A DNA stretch of 64,000 nucleotides from the NCBI RefSeq assembly GCF_900700375.1, contig NC_041708.1:36388400-36452399 (forward strand), given 5' to 3'. A program made the translations under genes and the position numbers. Positions 31,051 to 42,170 of the stretch are shown piece by piece (position 1 is the stretch's first letter; every line of letters starts with the position of its first letter). The DNA comes from Denticeps clupeoides. Lineage: Eukaryota; Chordata; Actinopteri; Clupeiformes; Denticipitidae. The notes beneath the pieces are model-generated. The model searched no databases, was not told the origin of the DNA, and was given only the letters and a program-made list of their open reading frames with translations.

Positions 31051-34000
31051 TTTAGTGCGAGTGTAGTTTAAGTTTATTTCAAATGAAAAAAAAAAACCTA
31101 CATGCAGACTACAACGTTAAATTATGCTATATTTTGAAGAATCGCTTTTCTGTCAATTTGTTAGTGGCTCGGAGGTAAATACATGTCTGACCAATCAAAA
31201 CAATAAATATCACTTATCAATTTTGGATTATGGCTCTTTAATTCTGTATTCCACCTTGGTCCTGTTGACATTCATTTATTTGTTAAAAGGAGCGTACCCC
31301 TCCCAAGATGGCGGCTCTGTTGACGTATTCGAACGGACATCTAGTTTTTATATGTAGGGTTTTTCCAGAGAGCAGCCACTCACAACATGGCGGCGACGTC
31401 ACCTGCTTATCGTGAAGAGTCTATTTAGGTCCATGGTCTGCAGAACAAAATTGGCTGCTTAGGGTAAGATTATGATTTATTAAAAGTGGACTGACTACAA
31501 ATCTGTCAAAAATGGAGACAGCATCAGCCTCGTAATAGGCTATTTTATTAAAAAAAAAACATTGGCGCTTCTGCTATTGACCCAAAATAAATACAAACTT
31601 AAATATAAATGTAGTAATTAATGTAATTCTGGTCATAATATTTAGAAAGAGGAATTCTGCCGTTTCGTTTGTGTAATAAAATGTCCAAGTTTACCTGTAA
31701 CAGGTAAATCACTTCCTGCTCCTCAAAACCCAAACAGAGGCGCCATGTTGGTGAAGACGCGGGTTTTAAAGTAAAAATCAGTCCGGAGCCAAACCCAGCA
31801 GCGGTGAGTAATTTCTGGAGATGAAACTTTATGACTTATGAGTTATGGGGGTTCGGGACTTTAGTGATGAAGTGAAAGTGAATGCTGTCTGTAGATCTCA
31901 GTGGTTCCACGGTAAATAATCTTAGAAAATGTTCGATAAATGGAAAGGGCGGGATAAAGAAAGTTCTTTTTAAGTGTATTTTTTGTTTGTTGTGCAGCAT
32001 TATTAGGATAATTGTTTTTAATAACCCATATAATAATGATGATGGGTTATTTGGTTATAATAGTAACCAAATAACCCATAACCCCCCCCCCCAGTCTCTG
32101 TGGGGACGGTGAGGAGGGGGACACTGGTCCCCATCAGACACACAGACCAGAGTCTCCAGTGTACAGCTGTATGTCTATGAAGAGTGACCGATCCATGGAA
32201 TTTCCTTCAGACTTCAGTGGAGATTCAACCCCCTGTGATCAGAGGACTGGAACACACACAGCTCCATCAGGACACCAGAACCTGATAACCAACGACACGA
32301 CCATCAACAGGAGCAGAGACACAAGTACGACTTTTATTACTTTTCACCTGAATATGTTGACTGGTGCTGCTGTAATTCCAGTTATAACATGTGTCCAGTA
32401 ATCAATGTGATGTGAAGCCAGTCCATCATATATTTCCTTGGAACATGGAACTAATTAAAGTCTGTTGACTGTTTAGATGAATCACAGCCACCAATATACA
32501 TACAGGTGAACATCTGGCTTAAAACATAGAATCACTACACAGCAGATGGTGCTGGTCTCATAGTAAAAAGCACAAGACTTACAACAGTGAAGAAGTAAAA
32601 GATTAATCATAATTTAAATAAAACTTCAAAAGCAGCAAAACCCCCAAAAATCTTATTTTCTTGATTCTTCTGACTGTGGGTGTTGTTCTTCATTACCAGA
32701 TCCTGATGTTGTCCTACAGAGAGTCCTGGAGACTCATAAGTCCAGTATGAAGAGGTTGTTCTGAAACTGGCTAAACTGGCCTTCAACCAGCTGGAGAAGG
32801 GAAACCTCTTGTTTTATGAAGAAGACCTGAGAGAGTGTGGAATAGATGTCACTGCTGCCTCAGTCTACTCTGGGATGTGCACTGAGATCTTTAAGGAAGA
32901 ATCTGTGTTTCAGCAGAAGAAGATCTACTGCTTTGTGCATCTGACCATCCAGGAGTTTCTTGCTGCTTTCTGGGTGTTTTACTGCTATGTGAAGAAGAAC
33001 ATGGAGGAACTGGAGACTTTTCTTACAAGACAGAAGAAAGTCTCACTGGATGATCTTCTCAAAGCTGCTGTTGATAAATCCCTACAGAGTGAGAACGGAC
33101 ATCTGGATCTTTTCCTCCGTTTCCTTCTGGGAATTTCACTGGAGTCCAACCAGGAACTTCTACAAGGTCTCCTGCCCCAAACAGAGAGCAGCTCAGGGAG
33201 TCTCCAGAGAACAAGTCAGTACATCAAAGAGAAACTAATAAATACGAACAAACCACTCAAAATGGTCTTGACAAATTTATCAGGAAAAAAGAACATCTCC
33301 ACTGAAAGAGGCATGAATCTTCTGCTCTGCCTGCTTGAGATGAAAGACTCCTCACTGCATGAGGAGATTGATGTGTTGGTGGAATCAAGTAAAAATCTCT
33401 CACCTGCTCACTGATTGACATCTTCTCTGTCTTTACAGGCTGGGTGGCTGTAACCTCACTGCTTCGTCCTGTAAGACTGTAGCAGCAGCTCTCCAGTCAC
33501 CAGACTCACATCTGACTGATCTGGACCTGAGTTACAACAAGATCCTGGATTCAGGAGTGGAACACATCTGTGTAGGACTGGAGTCTTCATGCTGTAAACT
33601 GGAGACTCTCAGGTTGGTACAAGACTAACATGAACTTTCTTCAAATCATAGATAAAGAATGCAAGAGTTTATTGTTTACTTGTAAATTACAATAAATAAA
33701 AAATATAGATTTGTATTTGTAGATCTATTTTTCTTGTTTCTTTGGAATGTTGGATTTCTCCTCTTTTATAAACTGATCCAAGTCCCAGATTATAGAGATC
33801 ATACTTAGAAACCATGGATAATTCTATTAAACAGGACCTAGATACATGTCTTCAGGACTTTATCTCTTGTAGGTTACATGGTTGCAGTTCTCTCTCCCGA
33901 CAGCTGCTGTAATTTGTTCTAAATTCAGCTGTTAGAATCCTAACAAACACCAAGAGGAGAGAGAACATGAGTCCAGATCTTCTCACATCACTGCACTGGT

Positions 34001-34953
34001 TCCCTGCCACTTACAGAACTTTTACTAACTTTTACTTTTACTAATTCACTAAGGTCTGGTTGATCAGTTGGGGCCATGAGTCAAATAGTAAAACAAAGTT
34101 TGTAGTAGAATCTGCTTCTACAGATTTATGATCTATGTACATTACTTTTGTTTTTTATGATATGGGCATACAGGTTTAACTCAGATTTTTTGTTATCATG
34201 TTTCTCCCAGGCTGTGTAACTGTTCCCTTTCAGCTATGAGCTGTTCAGCTCTGTCCTCAGCTCTCAGATCAAACTCCTCACGTCTGAGAATCCTGGACCT
34301 GAGTTTCAATAATTTGCAGGATTCAGGAGTGGAACTTCTCTCTACAGCACTGGAGGATCCACACTGTAAACTGGAGACTCTACAGTGAGTGTTGATATCA
34401 GGACTGAATATTAATTTTTCATGGAAATAATTTTGGAATAAAATACATTTCAGCATCAAGCGTTTTATTTTGATCAGTTTTATACAAGACATGGTTTCAT
34501 TTTTAGAAAGTGGTGAAAAGTTAATGTTATTTATTCATCATGAAACACTTTTTAATATCCAGGAGAAAAACATCTTCAAAATCATTATGAGTCAAAACAT
34601 CAAATCATCTGAGTAAACTATTAAAGTGGAATAAATGATTAAAATATAAAATTCATGATTAATTATCATTTATTATTTATCTACAGGTAAATAAAGAGTA
34701 ATAATGACTGTAATGATCTGATGTATCATCATGTTTCTTCCAGGCTCTATGACTGTTCCCTCTCAGCTGGTTGCTGTTCAGCTCTGTCCTCAGCTCTCAG
34801 ATCAAACTCCTCACGTCTGAGACTCCTGGACCTGAGTAGCAATAATCTGCAGGATTCAGGAGTGAAACTTCTCTCTACAGCACTGGAGGATCCACACTGT
34901 AACCTGGAGGATCTACTGTGAGTGTTGATATCAGGACTGAATGACTCTAATTG

Positions 34954-34957
<4 letters not shown>

Positions 34958-35003
<46 letters not shown>
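34958..35003 (+). repeat. (TC)n microsatellite in NLR copy A
   Basis: A near-perfect tc run after LRR exon 3. Copy B lacks it at the matching place (57900). Confidence 0.9.
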
Positions 35004-35063
35004 GTGAAATGTGAATATAATTTACAGGTGACAAGGTCCTTGTATTTTATTGTAATTCGCAAT

Positions 35064-35344
35064 GGGCCTCGTTCATCGATACGAACGTATATGTGGTGTA
35101 CGTCAAGTACGACAAGTTTTAACCATAACAACCCATAAGAACAATCTCCTGAAATCCTGGCTGCTCAACATCATTTACAAGTAATGATGCTGTAATTTAT
35201 TCAGTCACAGCTTGATTGACAGGAAGTGTGGATGCGATCTTAGAGCAGCCATGGACTTCTGTGTATCGTACACTCACGTAGAAATGTGATAAATCACCAA
35301 ATGGGCGTAGAAATGATGGTACGCATGTTTGACAAATGAGGCCC
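35064..35344 (+). mobile_element. MITE with gggcctc/gaggccc ends in last intron of NLR copy A
   Basis: The left end gggcctcgttcatcgat and the right end ttgacaaatgaggccc form an imperfect inverted repeat. A longer relative sits at the paralogous place in copy B (57959 onward). No clear target duplication was seen. Superfamily not assigned. Confidence 0.65.
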
Positions 35345-35775
35345 AGTATGTCAGGGACAGGAGAATCTTCAGAATGCATCTCGTATACAGTATATTGTAT
35401 CAAGTCATGTGATCAGGCTGGTTTGAGAGCCTGGATCCTGGATTGAGTCTGTAGTGCAGTTGAAACTGGACCTTTATTATTCTTCAGAACATTTAGATTT
35501 TTGTGTGTGTTTCCTCTGCAGAACATATAAAGGTGACTTGGTCAAAATGAAGAAATAGAAGCAGCGGCTGAAAGTTGTGGGTCTGAAGAATTGTGGGTAG
35601 GAGAAGAGAGGGAGATGGACGCAGATATACCATGCGCTCACCAACAACAGACCAGAGCCATGTCCAGATTCAAAAACCTTAATGCCGTCCAAGTCTGTTT
35701 TCCACGAACTCCGGTCTGTTTCCACGTGTGTCTCGTGCGGGAGCAGAGGTGACGATTGGCTGGAACATCAATAAA

Positions 35776-37424
35776 CAGGACTGCAGAGATCGTCTAAGTG
35801 AACACGACTGCGATTCATCATTCGTCACCCCTTGACCTCACACACACCAGAGCCAGAAACCCCTCAACACCGAGAGGAGTTACGCCCAGTTACACTGACA
35901 AGATGGACGGAGGTGAGGAAGTGAAGACCGCCTGGCCAGACACACCCAGAAAGAGAACAGAAGTGGGATCATCTCGTCAGCATCTGTCCTGCCGAAACAT
36001 CTTCGAGCTTCATACGGACAGCGGGCTCTTCCTGATGGAACACAGCAGTGAGATGAAAGGAGGTTGGAGGAGTTGATCAACATCTGCTGGATTTTTTTAC
36101 TCTTTACTTTCTTAAATGCTTTTTGCATCCATGATGAACAAAACTGTAAAAAGTGGGATCCTCCTTCTGCTCTACTCTTACTCGAAACATCATACCTGTT
36201 TTTTTCCCATGAATCATTATATCTATTATTTAACTTAAATATGCAAAGCGGGTCAAGAAAACAGTACCTGTTCATTTATAAAGGCTTTATAAAGTGTACA
36301 TTTCTACATTATATTTATTTAACTATATGTGCAGTCTGTTCTATAATAATACAATTTCTGACCCACAGCTATACACCAACCAGACTTAAAGGAATTTAAT
36401 AAAAAGTTTGATATGTATTTTTTGTGAACTGTGTTACGTCCTTTGGGCCATAGTCGGTTTGGGGGGTTCTCTGTGTGCGTTTTTTTGTGTAAATTGTATA
36501 TTCTATCGTTTTATGGTGTGTTGTTGGTATGTACAACACTCTAAAAGCACGATATTTCACTTCGGCCTGGTACGTGTGTATTCCCGCCTCACATGTCCTT
36601 CTCCTATGTTGTCACATTTCCCAACCCCTAGACGGGGACGTGACAACTGTGAGGTTTCATTTCACTGACTGTTACGTCCTGGTTTAGGTCAGGAATGTAA
36701 ACCATCAGAAAGATAGAGGGAAACGGCACAAACGTTTTAACCTTGTCTTTTAATAAATCGAAAGAAGTACAACTCAAGCCTAGACACAAGACAACAAAGC
36801 AGTCAGGCCATGACTGCTGTGAACAGGGCATCTGTCTGGTGTATTTCCCCCTCCCTCCATCTCAGCAGATCCATGGCATCTTTAAGTGTGTGGGTTCAGC
36901 GGGAGCACCTGGGGGTCGGAGCTGGGACCGTGACAAAAAGAAGAAATAGAATGTATTTATTGTCCGTCGGTCACCGAGGGAGAACAGGGGAGTCAGAAAA
37001 ACTGGAACACAAGATGCATACACAGTACCACACCCCAGAAATCGTGTTGGTGGGTGACTCTGTAGAGTTCTGGATCAACCACATTTGATACCAGTTCACC
37101 TGAGGAGGGCGGAAAAAAATGGTTGGCGACGTACCACGTCACACAGATCCTCCTTCTCCAGTACTCTGGAGAGGGAGAGCGTGTCGTGGGGGGCTGAGCT
37201 GGCGCAGCGGACGTGACACTTTCTTATATTTTATTGTGTAATTTTCAGTTTAAGAGCAATAAACATATATTTGTATTTTCATTCCAATATTTAAATAAGA
37301 ATGCATAAATAGCTATATTAATTAGTGTGAATAAATAGGAGAAAAACTCTCTTGGTAATATTGGTTGACTGAAAATCATTCCTTATTCTCCATCTCCATT
37401 TGTGGAAAGGAAAACCAAACCAAC
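35776..37424. other. Interval after NLR copy A; mixed unassigned repeats
   Basis: An open frame at 35880-36076 (starting around MDGGEEVKTAWPD) has no domain that I recognise. Two adjacent segments, 36432-36645 and 36670-36935, each begin TGTTACGTCC and end in a near mirror (GGGACGTGACA and GGACCGTGACA). They could be solo-LTR-like fossils or MITEs; no coding parts are seen near them. Confidence 0.35.
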
Positions 37425-38685
37425 CAGATTTCAGTGGTTTCAAAGCTTTGAAACCCGAGTTATCCCGCCTGGAAATGTCCATAAACCTATATGCATATGA
37501 GCATAGTCTTCCAGTTGATTTCTACAGAGAAGTATGTTTTGGGCCAGACAGGTAACACTTGTTATTATTTCTACACGTCCTGTTTTACCTAAAAGTGGTC
37601 CATGGCTTTGAAATCTTAGTTTTCCTGGTAAGAAATTGACATTATTCATAATCCAACGCAGATTTAATTTGTGGTGAAAGGGTGTTATACCAGACGGGTA
37701 ACTCTTTATACTGATTCTACACTGAAAAAAATAACATGTAAAATTTACTTAATAAAATCCTAGTAACAATTTGCACTAACAATGTTCAAGTAAAATTTAC
37801 TGCTATAATTTTAAATAAAACGCACTTACCAAAATCAAGTAAAATCGAAGCATTACTATGACTTAAAATGTGTTAAAATATTAAGTAAATATTACTTAAT
37901 TCTATTTAATGTATAAACTATATTTATTCAAAGCATTTAGATAAAGTCTATATATTTTTTTTTAAATATAAACCCACAGCTGTCCTTAAAATAGTAAATT
38001 TTATTTACTGTTATAAGGTAAGTTTTATTCAATATTTCAATAAATTTATTAAATATATTTAATTAAATATTTCTAAATATATTAATTTTGTCTGCATTTA
38101 AATAAGCCCACACACAACATAGACAATTAATTTTGTTCCAACATTAAACAATGACTCAGTCACACAAATGTACGGTTTTTAAAGTTACATTAAGCAAAAC
38201 CTCAGTTTTTTGCATGACAAGTGTTTTCCTAGGAATGGGAGTCCTGAAAACAACTAAATTTCTCAAGATCGGAAAGTGTTTTAACCCCAAGAGGAATACA
38301 AAAACATGGGATGAGTTTTAAACAATCATGGATGTAATGCATGGATATAAGATTTTTTACCATTTCAATAAAAGTATCAATCCTCTCGAATAGTGCAGTT
38401 TCAACATTCAACACAGCACTCTGGACTTGTGCATTACAACATTAAATGCATAAAATATAAAACAATGCATAAAATGCATAAAAACATTTTTAGAAACAGT
38501 TAAAGATGCGCTTTTACAAATTCAGTTAAACTTAAAATAGTCTAAAACAAAGCAATTATCTACACAAGTGATCAGAAAAACATTTTGTCTGTCCAAATGG
38601 TCCAATTCAACCTGGAAGATTTAAAAGTTAGTTGGGGAGTATACTGGCATCCAAAAATGTGCAGTACTTGCAATGGCAAAAGCTT

Positions 38686-40617
38686 TTAAGAAAGCAACTT
38701 CGACTTTAAAGCTTGTACTTTTGGAGACAGCTTAATTCCATCCAATTCTAGAAAAAGTTTCTGAAACACCTCGAAAGTGTAACGCAATGCTCTGGGGTAT
38801 GCGAGGTTGAGGGCATAAATGAGTCCCATAAGCAGTGCACAAGCTTTAGCAGCATTGTGGCATCCCGGCAAGATCTCCTTTCCTTCAAGAATAATGGATA
38901 CGTCCACTGGATCCTTTCCATCAGCTCCATGGACAACCAGAATCTTGAGGGTGTGTAGCGTTGTGTCACTGTGGTTGTCCTCCTGCACAATTTAGACAAA
39001 ATAAATGACTTGGATTTAACTGAAAAATGTAAACTGAAGTAATACAGTATAGATTACGCTTAACTGAGTCAAGCCTATTTTACAGCGAGCCAGGTTTTGT
39101 TAAACATTAGTTGAACATGACATAAGCCAAATAATGTTACCCTTAGCCATAAATATACTACTTGACTGTGGTACATTGAGGCCAGTTGGAGCTAAACTCT
39201 GCATGACAGTGGCCCTCCAGAACAGAATTTGGACACCCCTGCTTTAAGGTTAACCTTTACATCAGGGGTGGGGAACCCTGGTCCTGGAGGGTCAGTGTCC
39301 TGCAGAGGTTAGCCCAAACCAGCTCCAACAAACATGCTTTGAATTTTCTAGTAGACTTTGATTACCTGGATCAGGTGTATTTGATTATGGTTGGATTTTA
39401 ACCTCAGCGGGACACAGACCCTCCAGGAGCATAGGTTCCCCACCCCTGGTGTATGTTATGGTAATACAATTTTAACATTTTAACATGACATTGAACTATA
39501 AACACTTTACCTGGCAATCTTCAAACAGTTCCTCTTCCTTCTCGCCAAGGTACAGTATGAGGCTCCGGATAACAGCTTCACGCCTCATCTCAATGTTTTG
39601 GTTCTGTAAACATTATTATTTTCAATACATAACCAATATCCATAGAAAACAAACTACCAAGAAATAATATGATGGCATATGAGCAGTGATTTGAGTGAAG
39701 ACCACAAGAGAAAAGTATGGAAAGATGGAGTCTGTCTGGTGGTTGCTTTTGTAGCGTGTTAAGCTGTTTGTTACCATTCTTTGCTGATTAAACTGCTAAA
39801 TATATTTACACTACACTATATTACACAGTATGTAGCAATTAGTGTCTGGGTATTCAGATCACTAGGATTAAATCTAGGACTTTAGTTTTCAAACAGATAG
39901 AAGTATCATTTATGCTGCAATAATTTAACAGACTGTAATGGAAACCACAAAATGAAATATCCCATGTACTTTGTTACATCTAAAGGTGATTGGTGCCAAC
40001 ATTTATAGTTGCCTTTAACTGTTTTGGTTTCTTATCTTTAGGTTTACCCCAAGGTTTCTGATAGGCTGATCAAGTCTGGATAAGACCCAACAATTGACCT
40101 CTACAATAACAGTCCTTATTTGTGCTGTGTAAAGTACTATATAAATAAAAGTGATTAAAACTGACTATTGAGTGAGGATTGATACTGCATGTGCATATGT
40201 GTGTAGTGTGTGAGAGACAGACCACATTCCTGAAAAAGTGAACAAGCTAAATTTAACAAACACACCTGACTCAGTATGTCCATGTACGGCCTCAACTTGG
40301 TGCCCACGACACCTCCCTTGAGCTTCATTAGGGTAATCATTTTTGGTGTGTAGGTGTCAAGCCTGTTCATGAAGCTCTGTTCCAGCGAAATTGTAGTTAA
40401 TCTCCTAAATTCTTCTTTTATATGAAATGACAAGAGATCAATGTTTAAATAATACTTTTAAATTATTGTTTCTGGCCAGACAAGAGGGCTTAATAAAGGG
40501 AATAAATTTACATACCTCAGCTTCACAAAATAAGGCTGGCCATCTCTCCTTGAAGTCTTCAGCAGCTGGACTACCACTGACAACCTCAAGCCTTCGATAG
40601 GAGAATGTTTTTGCCAT
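38686..40617 (-). CDS. SAMD3-like fish multicopy family protein (uncharacterised)
   Basis: Function unknown. Exons on minus are 40516-40617 (from the ATG used here), about 40266-40415, 39511-39603 and 38686-38982 (TAA 38686-38688); the last two junctions are phase 0 GT-AG. The product of about 210 residues shows the family blocks DFKERWPALFCEAEV, EFRRLTTISLEQSFMNRLD, LKGGVVGTKLRPYMDILSQ, IEMRREAVIRSLILYLGE, PVDVSIILEGKEILPG, LLMGLIYALNLAYP and ALRYTFEVFQKLFLELDG. I know these from fish proteins usually labelled sterile alpha motif domain-containing 3-like or uncharacterised. The frame stays open about 90 bp upstream of the ATG (SSPSDSDQSAIILRLPRLSK), so the protein may be longer. The join between the first two exons does not close in frame with any simple GT-AG choice that I tried, so the gene may be broken there. 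Confidence 0.6.
39263..39448. mobile_element. hAT-type MITE nested in the SAMD3-like element
   Basis: Ends CAGGGGTGGGGAACC and GGTTCCCCACCCCTG are perfect 15-bp inverted repeats, 186 bp overall. This is a very common fish non-autonomous hAT family. It lies in the last intron of the SAMD3-like gene, so it came after the host element arrived or travelled with it. Confidence 0.85.
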
Positions 40618-41079
40618 TTTTTCTTTTATCATTTTATGGTTGTTCTTTTTTTTCATATATTTTCTGTAATGTTTTGAAAGTCGTGGTAAGCGTAAGATGA
40701 TCGCACTTTGGTCTGAATCAGATGGTGAGCTTGTAACATTTTATCATTTTATCAATGCGTCACTTTAAATCACGCGAGAACTGTCTCTCTGCTTATTGGT
40801 CAGACGTGTCTGCCGCGGTAACAACAAAAGTAAATACAGGAAGTAGATCCTGTGTCGTTGACTGCTGTATATTTCTGTGACTGAGGAGAAAATTACATGA
40901 CGAATATTAAAGCGGGTCCGTCATCCTCCCAGTGATTGTTTATCACGTTAAATCACTTGTACATTCATCCGACCAGACGTGTGTGACACACTGCACCTTC
41001 TCGACGAATCATGTTTTACGTGTTCTAACGAAATAAATTAAAGTCTACAAATGATTTAATGCCGTCAGATAATGAGATT

Positions 41080-41290
41080 CATAGCGTTTGGTCCTGTTTT
41101 GGTTCGGTACGCGTTCTCACCAGGCGGACCGCACCAGAGTTCGGCATTTGATACGCAGTCAAGTGAACCGAGATCACCTCTTTCTGGAGGTCTCGGTCCA
41201 CTTGATTTAGTGCGTACCCGAGTGCGATTGGTGATTTCACACCAACGAACCGAACTAAGGGCTTTTGGTCCGAATGGGTGAAAGCGCCCT
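41080..41290. mobile_element. Palindrome-rich MITE-like repeat
   Basis: The words tttggtcc, ggttcgg, gaccgcaccagag, cggtccacttgatttagtgcg, cgaaccgaacta and ttggtccgaa recur on both strands, giving a foldable block. The same family shows a fragment near 45900-45955 (attcggaccaaagc...gaaagcgccc). The 158-codon minus frame across it is best explained by the repeat and not by a gene. Confidence 0.5.
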
Positions 41291-41498
41291 TAAACAAATT
41301 CACTAGCACAAATTTCTTTGGTTTTAAACTGACTTCTGTATGAGGGTGCTTCATAGACTGCAGTGGAAAACGCAGGCCTAGGTTAATGTAACCTAGAGGT
41401 AACATTACTACAGTTATACAACAAAAGTCAATCGAACTTTTAAAATAGTCATGGACCGATGCATTGTCATAAATAACAAAAAAAGGGCAATAACTTAC

Positions 41499-41640
41499 CT
41501 TACACACTAACTTTGCATCCACGTGTGACAATCCCAACCGTCTATGTCTATTCAAAAAACGCGGGCATGTGATTTAGCCAGGCGAAATCGCGGATTTTCT
41601 TCTTTCCGGTTAGTCACGCGGAGGTGAAGGTGCTAAGATT
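41499..41640 (-). promoter_or_regulatory. Likely promoter and non-coding first exon of the SAMD3-like gene
   Basis: The minus strand has a strong donor, GTGTGTAAG then gtaagt (plus 41493-41498), after a CpG-containing block with an ETS-like accggaaag (41605-41615). This lies about 250 bp inside the right end of the element and 880 bp upstream of the coding start. A second candidate with a CCAAT box (accaataag) lies at about 40793-40803. Neither is proven. Confidence 0.4.
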
Positions 41641-41954
41641 TTAGATTAAAATTACTCAGTATTTTTAGCTTTATGTGCAATGACTTTAAAACAGTTAAAT
41701 CATATGAGAAAATATATAATACAATTTACTATTCCCAGTCAGTTCATTTTATACATGAATTATTGTGTATTGCTTTAAAATTTTACTTAGAAATTTTAAT
41801 TTGCAATGAATTGTAATATTGCAATGTAAAAATTATGACAGTAAATCAAGTATATTTTACTATACCTCAAAATTAGTTTTTTCAGTGTACATGTACTATT
41901 TTATCTAATCAAGTGAGATTTCAGTAGCCCAAAGCACATAAACCTTAGAATTCC

Positions 41955-42170
41955 TGTGGAGCAGTGGTGACCTAGCAGGTAAGGAAGCAGAACTGTAAAT
42001 TGGAAGGTTGTCGGTTTGAATCCCGATCCCCACACACTGCTCCCCGGGTGCCTGTCATGGCTCCCTACTGCTCACCAAAGCTGATGGTTAAAAACAGAGG
42101 ACACATTTCTCTGTTTCACCAATGTGCTGAGCAGCAGTGTTTCCCAATGACAATCACTTCACTTTCCTGC
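41955..42170 (+). repeat. tRNA-like SINE copy inside tandem-repeat unit 3
   Basis: It starts ggagcagtggtgacctagcaggtaaggaagc and has box-B-like ggtttgaatcc near 42013, ctccccgggtgcctgtcatgg, and a tail cacttcacttt. It splits repeat unit 3. Confidence 0.8.

Larger units (their letters stand above)
31670..35775 (+). pseudogene. NLR copy A: FISNA-NACHT-LRR gene lacking the NACHT core
   Basis: Fish-type NLR (innate immune sensor family, cytoplasmic) homologous to copy B. Homology starts near 31670. An exon-1-like block ends at 31802 with donor gtgagt, but the ATG segment of copy B is missing. Exon 2 is 32095-32324. The FISNA exon starts at 32700 and runs 56 bp to aagagg (32750-32755), where it jumps straight to sequence that in copy B lies 988 bp further on; 988 is not a multiple of 3 and the frame hits TGA at 32760-32762. 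Walker A and B are therefore gone. The rest of the NACHT/winged-helix part stays open to 33414. A second loss of about 290 bp removes the exon end and its donor. LRR exons are 33439-33612, 34211-34384 and 34744-34917; the last exon is 35522-35558. AATAAA is at 35770-35775. Probably not functional as a receptor. Confidence 0.85.
37720..41887 (-). mobile_element. 4168-bp inverted-repeat element carrying a SAMD3-like gene
   Basis: Left end CACTGAAAAAA (37720-37730) and right end TTTTTTCAGTG (41877-41887) are perfect 11-bp inverted repeats. TA lies on each side (37718-37719 and 41888-41889). Removing the segment restores ttcTAcatgtactattttatct, which aligns with ttcTAcacgtcctgttttacct in the neighbouring repeat unit, so this is an insertion with TA duplication. 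Both subterminal regions are AT-rich with repeated aagtaaaatttact-like words. No transposase is recognised; the only gene is the minus-strand one at 38686-40617. Nested repeats: a hAT-type MITE at 39263-39448, a MITE fragment near 39160-39240, and a palindromic ggtccg-rich repeat at about 41080-41290. Superfamily unknown; TA duplication fits Tc1/mariner or ISL2EU type mobilisation. Confidence 0.75.

Noticed and set aside
34941-35138. Ser/Leu-rich open frames around 34941-35131
   Set aside because: They come from translating the (TC)n microsatellite.
35880-36076. Open frame starting MDGGEEVKTAWPD as a possible gene
   Set aside because: Short, no recognised domain, no splice partners, and it follows the NLR poly(A) signal in repeat-rich sequence; kept only as a note.
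41079-41555. 158-codon minus open frame inside the SAMD3-like element
   Set aside because: It spans a palindromic MITE-like repeat and runs through the strong gtaagt donor; no domain is recognisable.
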